The notes under the pieces were generated by a model. The model ran no database searches. It saw only the letters and a list, made by a program, of their open reading frames with translations, and was not told the DNA's origin. DNA of 64,000 bases. Origin: AP-15 sp963738185. GTDB lineage: Bacteria > Pseudomonadota > Alphaproteobacteria > ATCC43930 > CGMCC-115725. The position numbers were made by a program, and so were the translations under genes. Below are positions 7,937 to 17,514 of this stretch, piece after piece; within the stretch, counting starts at the first letter, position 1; each line of letters opens with the position of its first letter. The stretch spans positions 2,728,001-2,792,000 of the forward strand of contig CAVTVA010000003.1 of NCBI GenBank assembly GCA_963738185.1, written 5' to 3'.

Positions 7937-9708
7937 TGAGTGCCGTTCGCCAATTTGGCGACAACCCATGCCGGCCGCGGCATTTCAAGCCGCCGCCCTG
8001 CACCCCGGTGGTGCCCGACGGCCCGGCAAGACGGGCGCTCGACGGAGGCCGCCGCCGGCTCTCCGTCGCCAGCGCCGTGTTCATCGTGCTGTTTTTGATG
8101 CTCGCGGTGCGGCTCGTCCAGGTCACCCTGCTGCCAGGCAATGTCGCGGTGCCTAAGATCGCCCGGTTCCATCCGGTGCCGCCGCCGCTGCCGGGGCGTG
8201 CCGACATCGTCGACCGCAACGGCAGGCTGCTGGCGACGACCCTGGCGAGCCCCTCGCTTTATGCCGATCCCCGACAGATCGTCGACGCCGCCGACGTCGC
8301 GCGCAAGCTCGTCGCGGCGCTGCCAGGTCTCGACCGCGCCGAGCTTTTTGCCAAGCTCAGATCGGGCAAGCGCTTTGTGTGGGTTAAGCGGCATTTGACG
8401 CCCGACCAGGAGTATGCGGTCAACCAGCTCGGGATCCCGGGCCTGCAATTCGAGCGCGAGGAGAAACGCGTCTATCCCTACGGCAACCTGTTGTCGCATG
8501 TGGTCGGATACACCGGGATCGATGATAATGGCCTGGCCGGCATCGAGCGCGGGCTCGACGACCAGCTGCGCGGCCGGCAGGAGCCGCTGCAGCTATCGAT
8601 TGATCTGCGCCTGCAATATGTGCTGCACCAAGAATTGCAGCGGGTCGTCGACGAGTTCACCGCCAAGGGCGCCGACGGGCTGATCATGAACGTCAACACC
8701 GGTGAAATCCTGGCGATGGTGTCGTTGCCGGATTTCGATCCGAACCATCCCGACACGCCCGATCCGAACCACCCGGAAATTCCGGTGGCCGAGCGGATGT
8801 TCAACCGGGTGACGCTGGGCGATTATGAGATCGGCTCCGTCTTCAAAATCTTCACCACCGCGATGGGGCTCGATTCGGGCGCAACGACGATGACCGGGAG
8901 ATTTGACGCGACCAACCCGATCCACATCGGCCGCTTCACGATCTCCGATTATCACGGCAAGCATCGCTGGGAGAGCGTGCCGGAAATTCTGATGTACTCG
9001 TCAAATATCGGCGAGGCCAAGATCGCGCTTGCCGTCGGCGCCCAGCGGCAGCAGGAATATCTGCGCCGGTTCGGGCTGCTGACCGCGCCGACCCTCGAGC
9101 TGAAGGAGATCGGCAAGCCGCACTATCCGGCGCATTGGCGCGAGGTCAATGTAATGACGATCGGCTTTGGCCACGGCATTTCGGAGACGCCGCTGCAGAT
9201 CGCTTCGGCCGCCTCGGCGCTGGTCAATGGCGGAATTCTGCGCCAGGCGACGCTGCTCAAATTGCCGCCGGGCGATGCGCCGCAAGGCCGGCAGGTGATC
9301 TCGGCGGAAACCTCGGATCACATGCGCAAGCTGTTGCGTCTGGTGGTCGAGTTCGGCACCGGCGAGATGGTGGACGCCCCCGGCTATGTTGTCGGCGGCA
9401 AGACCGGCACCGCCGACAAGGTCGTGGGCGCGCGCTATGCCGATCGCAAGCTGCTGTCGAGCTTTCTCGGCGTGTTCCCAATGAATGCCCCCAAATACCT
9501 GGTTTTGGCGATGGTCGACGAGCCGCACGGCAACAAGGCGAGCCACGGTTTCGCCACCGCCGGCTGGACCGCGGCCCCGGCGGTCGGCCGCACCATCGTG
9601 CGCATCGCGCCGCTGCTGCACGTACGCCCGGTTGACGAAAGCTCGCCCGCGATCGCGCAGGCACTGATGCCGGCAAGCCTGCAAGGCAAGCGGATTGAAG
9701 ATTACTGA
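7936..9708 (+). CDS. ftsI: Septal peptidoglycan transpeptidase FtsI (PBP3)
   Basis: A 590-residue class B penicillin-binding protein that crosslinks septal peptidoglycan with FtsW. A cytoplasmic N-terminus is followed by one membrane helix (about residues 38–57) and a pedestal domain containing GRADIVDRNGRLLA. The transpeptidase motifs are all present: the active-site SVFK in EIGSVFK, SSN in YSSNIG, and KTGT. The final segment reads SFLGVFP...P.YLVLAMVDEP. The start overlaps the ftsL stop; the end overlaps the murE TTG start by 14 bases. Confidence 0.96.
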   Translation: MSAVRQFGDNPCRPRHFKPPPCTPVVPDGPARRALDGGRRRLSVASAVFIVLFLMLAVRLVQVTLLPGNVAVPKIARFHPVPPPLPGRADIVDRNGRLLATTLASPSLYADPRQIVDAADVARKLVAALPGLDRAELFAKLRSGKRFVWVKRHLTPDQEYAVNQLGIPGLQFEREEKRVYPYGNLLSHVVGYTGIDDNGLAGIERGLDDQLRGRQEPLQLSIDLRLQYVLHQELQRVVDEFTAKGADGLIMNVNTGEILAMVSLPDFDPNHPDTPDPNHPEIPVAERMFNRVTLGDYEIGSVFKIFTTAMGLDSGATTMTGRFDATNPIHIGRFTISDYHGKHRWESVPEILMYSSNIGEAKIALAVGAQRQQEYLRRFGLLTAPTLELKEIGKPHYPAHWREVNVMTIGFGHGISETPLQIASAASALVNGGILRQATLLKLPPGDAPQGRQVISAETSDHMRKLLRLVVEFGTGEMVDAPGYVVGGKTGTADKVVGARYADRKLLSSFLGVFPMNAPKYLVLAMVDEPHGNKASHGFATAGWTAAPAVGRTIVRIAPLLHVRPVDESSPAIAQALMPASLQGKRIEDY

Positions 9709-11177
9709 GCTGATCGATCGCGCCGGTTGGCCGACGGGCGCCGGCCCGCAGGGCGATCCGGAGATCACCGGGCTTACCGCTGATTCGCGCGCGGTTCTTC
9801 CGGGCTTTCTGTTTGCCGCCCTGGCCGGGACACAGCGCGACGGGCGTGCCTTTGCCGGGGAGGCGGTGGCGCGGGGCGCGGCCGCGATCCTGACCGACGA
9901 TGAGGCGGCGCTGGCCCTGCCGCCGCAAAGCCGCGCCGGCATTGCCATCGTCACCGACCCGAACCCGCAGCGCCGGCTGGCGCAGTTGGCCGCTCGGTTT
10001 TACGGCCGGCAGCCGCGCATCGTTGCCGCGGTGACCGGGACCAACGGCAAGACCTCGGTCGCCCATTTCACCCGCGAGATCTGGACCCTTGCCGGGCACC
10101 CCGCGGCCAGCCTCGGGACCCTCGGGCTGGCGACCCCGGCTGGGCGCCGCCCCGGCGCGCTGACAACCCCCGATCCGGTGGCCTTGCAGCGCGATCTCGC
10201 CGCCCTCTGCGCGCATGGGATCGAGCATGTCGCGATCGAGGCGTCGAGCCATGGCCTCTGCTCAGCACCGTCTCGACGGGCTGTCGGTCGCGGCGGCCGC
10301 TTTTACCAATTTGACCCGCGATCACCTCGATTATCACGGCGATATGGGCCGGTACCGGGCCGCCAAGGAGCGGCTGTTCACGACGCTGCTGACGCCGGGC
10401 GGGCCCGCGGTCCTGAATCGCGACAGCGGCGAGTTTCCGCGGCTGGCGGCGTTGTGCCGCAACCACGGCCATCGGGTGCTCGGCTATGGCGCCGATCCGG
10501 CCGCGGAATTGCGGCTGGTGGCCGCCCGGGTGCGGCCCGGCGGCCAGGATCTTTCGCTCGAGGTGCTCGGGCGGCGCCATGACCTGTTTTTTCCGCTGCT
10601 CGGCGAATTCCAGGCGACGAACGCGCTCTGCGCGGTCGGGCTGGCGGTCGCGACCGGGGTGCCGGCGGATATCGCGACCGCGGCTCTCGCCCGGTTGAGC
10701 GGGGTTCCGGGCCGGCTCGAATTTGTCGCCGAAGGCAGCGGCGGCGCACCGATCGTTGTGGATTACGCCCACACCCCCGATGCGCTCGCGACCGTGCTCG
10801 GCGCATTGCGCCCGCATGCGCCGGGCCGGCTTATTGTGCTGTTCGGCTGCGGCGGCGACCGCGACCCCGGTAAGCGTGCGCTGATGGGGCGGCTCGCGGC
10901 AGCGGCGGCCGACCGGGTCTATGTCACCGACGACAACCCGCGCGGCGAGGACCCGACCGAGATCCGCCGCGCGATCCTGGCCGCCGCACCGGGTGCGATC
11001 GAGATCGGCGATCGGCGCCGCGCGATCGAGACGGCGATCGCCGATTTGGCAGCCGGCGACCTGCTGTTGATCGCCGGCAAAGGCCACGAAACCGGGCAGA
11101 TCGTCGGCGGTGAGACATTCCCGTTCGACGACGCCGCGGTTGCTCGCGAGATCCTCGCCCGGCGGGTCGCAAGATGA
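9695..11177 (+). CDS. murE: UDP-MurNAc-tripeptide synthetase MurE, split by an apparent 1-base frameshift
   Basis: Adds meso-diaminopimelate to UDP-MurNAc-L-Ala-D-Glu in the cytoplasm. The N-terminal half (from the TTG at 9695) contains the ATP loop TGTNGKTS and reads in one frame to ASSHGL. From there the family sequence continues one frame over as QHRLDGLSVAAAAFTNLTRD, VVDYAHTPDAL and the DNPR motif that selects meso-DAP. Dropping one T at 10259 joins the halves into a 493-residue protein of normal length. The full-length reading is an inference; as written the gene gives a 295-residue truncated product. It overlaps ftsI and murF in the usual way. Confidence 0.88.
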
Positions 11178-12580
11178 CGCCGTTGTGGACGGCCGCGGCC
11201 GCCGCCCGCGCCACCGGCGGCACCGGGCCCACCGGCTGGGCAGCCGGCGGTGTTTCGATCGATACCCGCAGCTTGGCCGCGGGGGAGCTGTTCGTAGCCT
11301 TGCGCGGCCCCAACCATGACGGCCACGATTTTGTCGAAGCGGCGTTCGCGCGCGGTGCGGCGGCGGCGATGGTTGATCGCCCGGTCCCCGGGCTGCCTGC
11401 GCAGATGTCGCTGTTGCGGGTCGGCGACACGCTTGCCGGGCTCGCCGCACTCGGCGAATTTGCCCGCGCCCGCAGTGCCGCGCGGATCGTCGCGGTCACC
11501 GGCAGCGTCGGCAAGACCGGGACCAAGGAGGCGCTGCGTTTGGCGCTCGGCGCCTGCGGGCGAACCTTCGCCTCCGCCGGCAGCTTCAACAACCACTGGG
11601 GCGTCCCGCTGTCGCTCGCCCGCATGCCGCCGGACGCGGCCTACGGGGTTTTCGAGCTGGGCATGAACCACCCTGGCGAGATCGCCCGCCTGACCCGGCT
11701 GGTGCGTCCGCACGTCGCGGTGATCACCACGGTCGAGCCGGTCCATCTCGGCTTTTTTCAGTCGGTGGAGGCGATCGCCGAGGCCAAGGCGGAGATCTTT
11801 GGCGGGCTCGAGCCGGGCGGAATCGCCGTCCTCAACCGAGACAATCCGCATTATCCGCGCCTGGCGGCGGCGGCAAAACGCGCTGGGGCCGCCGAGGTGA
11901 TCGCGTTTGGCGCCGATCCCGGATCGAGGGTCCGGCTCGTCGAATGCGTCCTGCAGCCGCGCGGCAGCACGGTCGAGGCCGCGCTCGACGGCCTCAAGCT
12001 GCGCTTCCGCCTCCCGGTGCCGGGGCGGCATTGGGTCAGCAATGCGCTCGCGGTGCTGGGCGCGGTCATGGCGGCCGGCGGCGACCCGCGCCGCGCCGCC
12101 GAGGCGCTTCAGCATTTCGAAGCGATGCCGGGGCGAGGCCGGCGCCATGAGCTCGCGTGGCGCGGTGGCACCCTCACTCTGATCGACGAGAGCTACAATG
12201 CGAGCCCGGCCGCGATGGAGGCGGCGCTCGCGGTGCTCGGCGACTCGATGCCCGTTGCCGGGGGCCGGCGGGTGGCGGTGCTGGGCGACATGCTCGAGCT
12301 CGGCGCCGCCGCCGAGCGCCTGCACCGCGAGTTGGCGACGCCCCTGGCCGCGGCCGGCGTGGACCGCGTCTTTCTGATCGGCGGTGCGATGGCGGAGCTC
12401 GACGCCGGGTTGCCCGCGGCGACCCGCGGCGGGTTGTGGCCGTCGGCCGAGCAAGCTATCCCTGCGCTCCTCGACTTTCTCCAACCCGGTGACATCGTGA
12501 CGGTCAAAGGCTCCTACGGCGTGCATGTCGATCGCATCGTCGAGCGGCTGATCGCCGCAGCGGCGCGGCCCGAGACCTGA
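11174..12580 (+). CDS. murF: UDP-MurNAc-tripeptide–D-Ala-D-Ala ligase MurF
   Basis: A 468-residue Mur ligase that adds D-Ala-D-Ala to give the pentapeptide precursor. It shows the N-terminal substrate domain with SIDTRSLAAGELFVAL, the ATP loop TGSVGKTGTK, the central FELGMNHPGEI, NRDNPHY, and the C-terminal ligase domain with DESYNASPAAM and VLGDMLELG. The start overlaps the murE stop (ATGA). mraY follows after four bases. Confidence 0.96.
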   Translation: MTPLWTAAAAARATGGTGPTGWAAGGVSIDTRSLAAGELFVALRGPNHDGHDFVEAAFARGAAAAMVDRPVPGLPAQMSLLRVGDTLAGLAALGEFARARSAARIVAVTGSVGKTGTKEALRLALGACGRTFASAGSFNNHWGVPLSLARMPPDAAYGVFELGMNHPGEIARLTRLVRPHVAVITTVEPVHLGFFQSVEAIAEAKAEIFGGLEPGGIAVLNRDNPHYPRLAAAAKRAGAAEVIAFGADPGSRVRLVECVLQPRGSTVEAALDGLKLRFRLPVPGRHWVSNALAVLGAVMAAGGDPRRAAEALQHFEAMPGRGRRHELAWRGGTLTLIDESYNASPAAMEAALAVLGDSMPVAGGRRVAVLGDMLELGAAAERLHRELATPLAAAGVDRVFLIGGAMAELDAGLPAATRGGLWPSAEQAIPALLDFLQPGDIVTVKGSYGVHVDRIVERLIAAAARPET

Positions 12581-12584
12581 CCCG

Positions 12585-13673
12585 ATGCTTTACCGGCTGC
12601 TTTACCCGTGGGCGGATCAGGTGCAAGCCCTCAATCTGTTCCGCTACATCACCTTTCGCTCGGGTGGGGCGGTCGTCACCGCGCTTTTGATCAGCTTCAT
12701 TTTTGGCCGGCCGATCATCGCCTGGCTGCGCTCCAAGCAAACCAACGGCCAGCCGATTCGCCTCGACGGACCGCAAGGTCATTTGGTTCGCAAAAAGGGC
12801 ACGCCGACGATGGGCGGGTTTCTGGTCCTGCTCGCATTGACGGTCGCGACCCTCTTATGGGCGGATTTGACCAACCCCTATGTGTGGATTGTGCTGTTGG
12901 TGACGGTCGGGTTCGGGCTGATCGGCTTTTTTGACGATTACCGAAAGCTGACCAGCAATTCGCATCGGGGATTGTCAGGCCGGACCAAGCTGCTGCTCGA
13001 AATTGCGGTCGCCGCACTCGCCTGCTTTGTGCTCGATCGCGTGATCCCGGCGCCGCTGGCGAACACGCTGGCGGTGCCGTTTTTTAAAAACGTGCTGATC
13101 GACCTCGACGGGCTGTTTGTGCCGTTCGGCATCCTGGTCGTCGTCGGCGCCTCGAATGCGGTCAACCTGACCGACGGTCTCGATGGGCTGGCGATCGTGC
13201 CGGCGATGATCGCGGCCGGGTGCTTTGCCTTGATCGCCTATCTGGTCGGCAATGCGATTTTCGCCAACTACCTGCAGCTGCATCACGTTCCCGGCGCCGG
13301 CGAGTTGACCGTGTTTTGCGGCGCCATGGTCGGGGCCAGCCTCGGGTTTCTGTGGTTCAACGCGCCACCGGCAATGGTCTTTATGGGCGACACCGGGTCG
13401 CTCTCGATCGGCGGCGCGCTCGGCACCATCGCCGTCGTCACCAAGCACGAACTGGTGCTGGCGATCATCGGCGGGCTCTTTGTCCTCGAAGCCGTCTCAG
13501 TGATTGTTCAGGTCGCCAGCTTCAAGATCACCGGGCGACGCGTCTTCCGGATGGCGCCGCTGCATCATCATTTCGAGCAGAAAGGCTGGGAGGAGCCGAC
13601 CATTGTGATCCGCTTCTGGATCATCGCCTCGATCCTGGCGATCGCCGGGCTCGCGACCTTGAAGCTGCGCTGA
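12585..13673 (+). CDS. mraY: Phospho-MurNAc-pentapeptide transferase MraY
   Basis: A 362-residue membrane enzyme with about ten helices that transfers phospho-MurNAc-pentapeptide to undecaprenyl phosphate, making lipid I. Family landmarks are GTPTMGG near residue 77, FFDDYRKL, NAVNLTDGLDGLA, FMGDTGSL and the C-terminal HHHFE motif. These include the catalytic Asp residues and the metal site. The next gene should be murD but is ftsW. Confidence 0.97.
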   Translation: MLYRLLYPWADQVQALNLFRYITFRSGGAVVTALLISFIFGRPIIAWLRSKQTNGQPIRLDGPQGHLVRKKGTPTMGGFLVLLALTVATLLWADLTNPYVWIVLLVTVGFGLIGFFDDYRKLTSNSHRGLSGRTKLLLEIAVAALACFVLDRVIPAPLANTLAVPFFKNVLIDLDGLFVPFGILVVVGASNAVNLTDGLDGLAIVPAMIAAGCFALIAYLVGNAIFANYLQLHHVPGAGELTVFCGAMVGASLGFLWFNAPPAMVFMGDTGSLSIGGALGTIAVVTKHELVLAIIGGLFVLEAVSVIVQVASFKITGRRVFRMAPLHHHFEQKGWEEPTIVIRFWIIASILAIAGLATLKLR

Positions 13674-13801
13674 CCGGCGATGGTCGGCTTCATACAATTA
13701 GTGGCTGGCCGCTCTGATATCGGCTATATCTGCGAAATGGATCGAGGACGAGCGGCTGCGCTTGGCAGCGCCCCCGGCCCTGACGGCGAGGATCAACCGC
13801 G
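13674..13801. other. mraY–ftsW gap where murD is normally found
   Basis: A 128-base gap with no Mur ligase sequence in any frame that I can recognise: no N-terminal dinucleotide-like fold, no GTNGK(S/T) loop and no C-terminal ligase motif. In most alphaproteobacterial dcw clusters murD lies here. Both flanking genes are intact, so this looks like a clean absence, not a decayed gene. Confidence 0.6.
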
Positions 13802-14920
13802 ATGAGGTTCGCCCGCATCGATCAAAGCCCGGTGGCGCGCTGGTGGTGGACCGTGGACCGCTGGAGCCTCGCTGCGCTCGGCATGCTGATGGGGTTTGGC
13901 GTCATCATGAGCCTGGCCGCGAGCCCGGCGGTGGCCGAGCGGATCGGCTATGACGGGATGCATTTTGTGCGGCGCTATCTGGCCCTGCTGCCGGTGACGA
14001 TCGCCGTGATGTGGCTGATTTCACTGCAAACGCCGCGCACGGTTCGGCGCATCGCGATGATCGGCTTCGGGCTCAGCCTGGTGCTGCTGGCGCTTACCTT
14101 TGTCGTGGGCGCCGACATCAAGGGTGCGCGCCGATGGATCAATTTCCCGCTGGTGGCGCTCCAGCCCTCCGAATTTGTCAAGCCGTGCTTCGCCATCGTC
14201 ACTGCCTGGCTGTTGTCCGAGCAAAAGCTGCGCCAGGGTTTTCCGGGCCAGTTGATTGCCGGTGCGCTGCTGCTGCTAATTGTCGGCATGCTGATCGCGC
14301 AACCCGACATCGGCATGGCCGTCGTGGTGATGGCAGTGTGGTTTGGGCAAATTTATCTGGCCGGGGTGCGCCTCTACTGGCTCGGGCTGTTCGGCCTCGG
14401 CGGGGTCGGCGCGATGGCCGCCGCCTACGAATGCGTGTCGCATGTCAGGGTCCGGGTGGATCATTTCTTCGCCCCGGTCGCCGATGGCGGCTACCAGGTC
14501 AACCGCTCGCTGGAGGCGTTCGCCAATGGCGGGTTGTGGGGCCGCGGCCCGGGCGAGGGGACGATCAAATACGTGTTGCCTGACGCGCATGCCGATTTTG
14601 TCTTCGCCGTTGCCGGGGAAGAGCTCGGCTTGATCGTCTGTCTGGTGATCGTCGGGCTGTTTGCCTTTGTCGTGCTGCGCGGGCTCGCGCGGCTGCGCCA
14701 GGAGGGCAGCCTGTTCGTGCTGCTCTCGGCGGTCGGGCTGTTGATCCAGTTCGGGCTGCAGGCGGTGATCAACATGGCCTCGACCTTGCACCTGATGCCG
14801 ACCAAGGGAATGACCTTGCCGTTTCTGTCGTATGGCGGCTCGTCGATGCTCTCGCTTGGGATCGCGATGGGAATGCTGCTGGCGCTGACCCGGCGCCGGT
14901 TGGCCGGCAGCGCCCTGTGA
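13802..14920 (+). CDS. ftsW: Septal peptidoglycan glycosyltransferase FtsW
   Basis: A 372-residue SEDS-family polymerase with about ten membrane helices. It contains GARRWINFPLVALQPSEF and KYVLPDAHADFVFAVAGEELG, the central catalytic-loop region. It ends with NMASTLHLMPTKGMTLPFLSYGGSS, the FtsW/RodA signature. FtsW polymerises lipid II at the septum with FtsI. The ATG at 13802 follows the 128-base gap; the stop is close to or overlapping murG. Confidence 0.96.
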   Translation: MRFARIDQSPVARWWWTVDRWSLAALGMLMGFGVIMSLAASPAVAERIGYDGMHFVRRYLALLPVTIAVMWLISLQTPRTVRRIAMIGFGLSLVLLALTFVVGADIKGARRWINFPLVALQPSEFVKPCFAIVTAWLLSEQKLRQGFPGQLIAGALLLLIVGMLIAQPDIGMAVVVMAVWFGQIYLAGVRLYWLGLFGLGGVGAMAAAYECVSHVRVRVDHFFAPVADGGYQVNRSLEAFANGGLWGRGPGEGTIKYVLPDAHADFVFAVAGEELGLIVCLVIVGLFAFVVLRGLARLRQEGSLFVLLSAVGLLIQFGLQAVINMASTLHLMPTKGMTLPFLSYGGSSMLSLGIAMGMLLALTRRRLAGSAL

Positions 14921-14931
14921 GCAAGGACTCC

Positions 14932-16092
14932 ATGAGCGCGGACCCGCTCAGCGCGGGCTTGATGGGCGCGAAACCGATGAGCGGCGCCTTTGTGCTTGCC
15001 GCCGGTGGGACCGGCGGCCACCTGTTCCCGGCCGAGGCGCTCGCGGCCGAGCTCGTCGAGCTTGGCCGACAGGTATATCTCTTGACCGATTCGCGGGCCG
15101 ATGCCTTCGCCGGTCGCATTCGCGGCGTCGAGCTTCATCGCGTGCGTGCTGGACGGTTTGGCGGCGGCCCGGTTCGCGCAGCCCATGGCCTGGCCGAGCT
15201 GGCGGCCGGCGTCGTTCAGGCCCGCCGGCTGCTGCGCCGCCTGCGCCCGCAAGCCGTCCTCGGGTTTGGCGGCTACCCGTCGGTTCCGACCATGCTGGCG
15301 GCGTCCTCGCTCGGCATCCCGAGCTTGCTGCACGAGCAGAATGCGGTGCTCGGCCGCGCCAACCGGCTGCTGGCGCCCAGGGTTCGCCAGATTGCCACCG
15401 GGTTTCCACAGACGGCGGGCCTGCGTCCGGCCGACAATGCCCGCGCCGTCCATAGCGGCAACCCGGTCCGGCCGGCGATCCTCGCCATCGGCGACCCCGG
15501 CTATCGGCCGCCGGCGCCGGGCGAGCCGGTCGAGATCCTAATTCTCGGCGGCAGCCAGGGCGCGCGGGCGCTGAGCGAGATGATGCCGCCGGCGCTGGCG
15601 GCACTGGCCCCGGATCTGCGCGCAAGTCTCAGGGTGAGCCACCAGGCGCGCCCCGAGAATCTCGCCGCTGTTGCCGAGGCTTACGCTCAAGCCGGCATCG
15701 CCGCCGAGATCGCAAGCTTTTTCACAGACGTGCCGCAGCGGCTGGCGCGGGCGCATCTGGCGATTTGCCGATCGGGCGCCTCGACCGTGGCCGAGCTGGC
15801 GGCGATCGGCCGGCCGGCAGTGCTGATCCCCTACCCTTTTGCCGCCGACGACCACCAGACCGCCAACGCCCGCGCCTTTGCCGAGGCCGGCGGCGGATGG
15901 GCGGTCGCGCAAGCCGGGCTGCGCGTCGATACGCTGGCGGCCCGGCTCGCCGACCTCTTCGGCGATGGCGCGGCTCTGACCCTCGCGGCGGGGCGGGCCC
16001 GCGCCTTCGGCCGGCGCGACGCCGCCCGGCATTTGGCGCTATTGGCGCTGGCGCTCGACCCCGGCCCCGCCTGCGCGGAGCGAGCAGCATGA
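14932..16092 (+). CDS. murG: UDP-GlcNAc:lipid I GlcNAc transferase MurG
   Basis: A 386-residue GT-B glycosyltransferase on the inner face of the membrane that makes lipid II. The N-terminal loop GGTGGHLFPAEALA, then GFGGYPSVPTMLAA, LLHEQNAVLGRANR, LGGSQGARALSEMMP and the nucleotide-sugar site CRSGASTVAELAAIGRPAVLIPYPFA are all present. I prefer the ATG at 14932, which has AAGGA four bases upstream. A GTG at 14917 and an ATG at 14977 are possible alternatives. It overlaps murC by four bases. Confidence 0.95.
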   Translation: MSADPLSAGLMGAKPMSGAFVLAAGGTGGHLFPAEALAAELVELGRQVYLLTDSRADAFAGRIRGVELHRVRAGRFGGGPVRAAHGLAELAAGVVQARRLLRRLRPQAVLGFGGYPSVPTMLAASSLGIPSLLHEQNAVLGRANRLLAPRVRQIATGFPQTAGLRPADNARAVHSGNPVRPAILAIGDPGYRPPAPGEPVEILILGGSQGARALSEMMPPALAALAPDLRASLRVSHQARPENLAAVAEAYAQAGIAAEIASFFTDVPQRLARAHLAICRSGASTVAELAAIGRPAVLIPYPFAADDHQTANARAFAEAGGGWAVAQAGLRVDTLAARLADLFGDGAALTLAAGRARAFGRRDAARHLALLALALDPGPACAERAA

Positions 16093-17514
16093 GGGCGTTG
16101 CCGCTGACCATCGGGCCCTTGCACTTTGTCGGCATCGGCGGCATCGGCATGAGCGGCATCGCCGAGGTATTGCACAATCTCGGCTACCGCGTGCAGGGCA
16201 GCGACGTGGCCGACGGCGCCAATGTGCGCCGCCTGATCGATCTCGGGGTCCCGGTGGCGCTCGGCCACGAGGCGGCCAATGTGGCGGCGGCCGAGGTCGT
16301 GGTGATCTCGTCGGCGGTTCGGCCGGACAACCCCGAGGTCGCAGCCGCGCGGTCGCGCCGTCTGCCGGTGGTGCGGCGCGCCGAGATGCTGGCCGAGCTG
16401 ATGCGACTCAAATGGTCGGTGGCGATCGCCGGCACCCACGGCAAGACGACGACGACCTCGTTGGTCGGCGCGCTGCTCGAAACCGCCGGGCTCGATCCGA
16501 CCGTGATCAATGGCGGCATCATCAACGCCTATGGCACCAATACGCGGCTCGGTGCCGGCGACTGGATGGTAGTCGAGGCCGACGAGAGCGACGGCACCTT
16601 CACCCGGCTGCCGGCGACCGGCGCCATCGTCACCAATATCGATCCCGAGCATCTCGACTTTTATGGCGGCTTTGACGCGCTGCGCCAGGCGTTCGAGACA
16701 TTTGTCGGCAACATCCCGTTTTACGGCTTTGCCGTGCTGTGCATCGACCACCCGATCGTGCAAGGGATGATCCCCAAGCTGTCGGACCGCCGGGTCTTGA
16801 CCTATGGGCTCAGCCCGCAGGCCGATATCCGCGCCGTCGATTTGCGGCTGGGCCAGGACGGCGCACGCTACGACATCATGATATCCGATGCCGCGGGCGA
16901 AGGCGGGCGGGTGATCCGCGACCTGTTTTTGCCGATGTTCGGTCGGCACAATGTACAGAATTCGCTGGCCGCGGCGGCGGTGGCCGAGGCGCTGGGGCTC
17001 GGCGACGACGCGCTGCGCGAAGCCTTGCGCAGCTTTAAGGGGGTCAAGCGTCGTTTCACCAAGACCGGCGAGTGGAACGGGGTCAGCGTCATCGACGATT
17101 ACGGTCACCATCCGGTCGAGATCGCCGCGGTGCTGAAGGCGGCGCGCGCGATCGTCGCCGGCAAGGTTATCGCCGTGGTGCAGCCGCATCGCTACAGCCG
17201 CGTGTCGCACCTGTTCGACGGGTTCTGCACCGCTTTCAACGATGCCGACATCGTCCTCGTCGCCGACATCTACGCCGCCGGCGAGGCGCCGATCGAGGGA
17301 GTAACCAGGGAGGCGATCGTTGCCGGCTTGGTCGAGCACGGCCACCGCCATGCCCGCGCGCTCGATGATCCGAGCGAGTCTCGCCGCGCTGATCGCGGAG
17401 CTGGCGCGGCCCGGTGACATGGTGGTCTGCCTCGGCGCCGGGTCGATCACGCAATGGGCCAACAGCCTGCCGGGCGAGCTCGCTGTGCTGGACGGGCGAA
17501 GGCGCGCCGGATGA
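16089..17514 (+). CDS. murC: UDP-MurNAc–L-alanine ligase MurC, split by an apparent 1-base frameshift
   Basis: Adds the first stem-peptide residue, L-Ala, to UDP-MurNAc. From the ATG at 16089 the protein has HFVGIGGIGMSGIAEVL, the ATP loop AGTHGKTTTTS, VEADESDGTF, TNIDPEHLDFYG and IDDYGHHPVEI. After DDPSE at 17378 the frame continues with unrelated residues to a stop at 17417. One frame over, the expected C-terminus LAALIAELARPGDMVVCLGA continues to a stop at 17514. Removing one T at 17379 restores a 474-residue protein whose stop overlaps the murB ATG. The full-length reading is inference, but the homology on both sides is clear. Confidence 0.88.

Noticed and set aside
10256..17385. Programmed ribosomal +1 frameshifting as the main explanation for murE and murC
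   Set aside because: No shared slippery codon, stop codon or upstream ribosome site of the prfB kind is visible at the two sites; sequence error is simpler.
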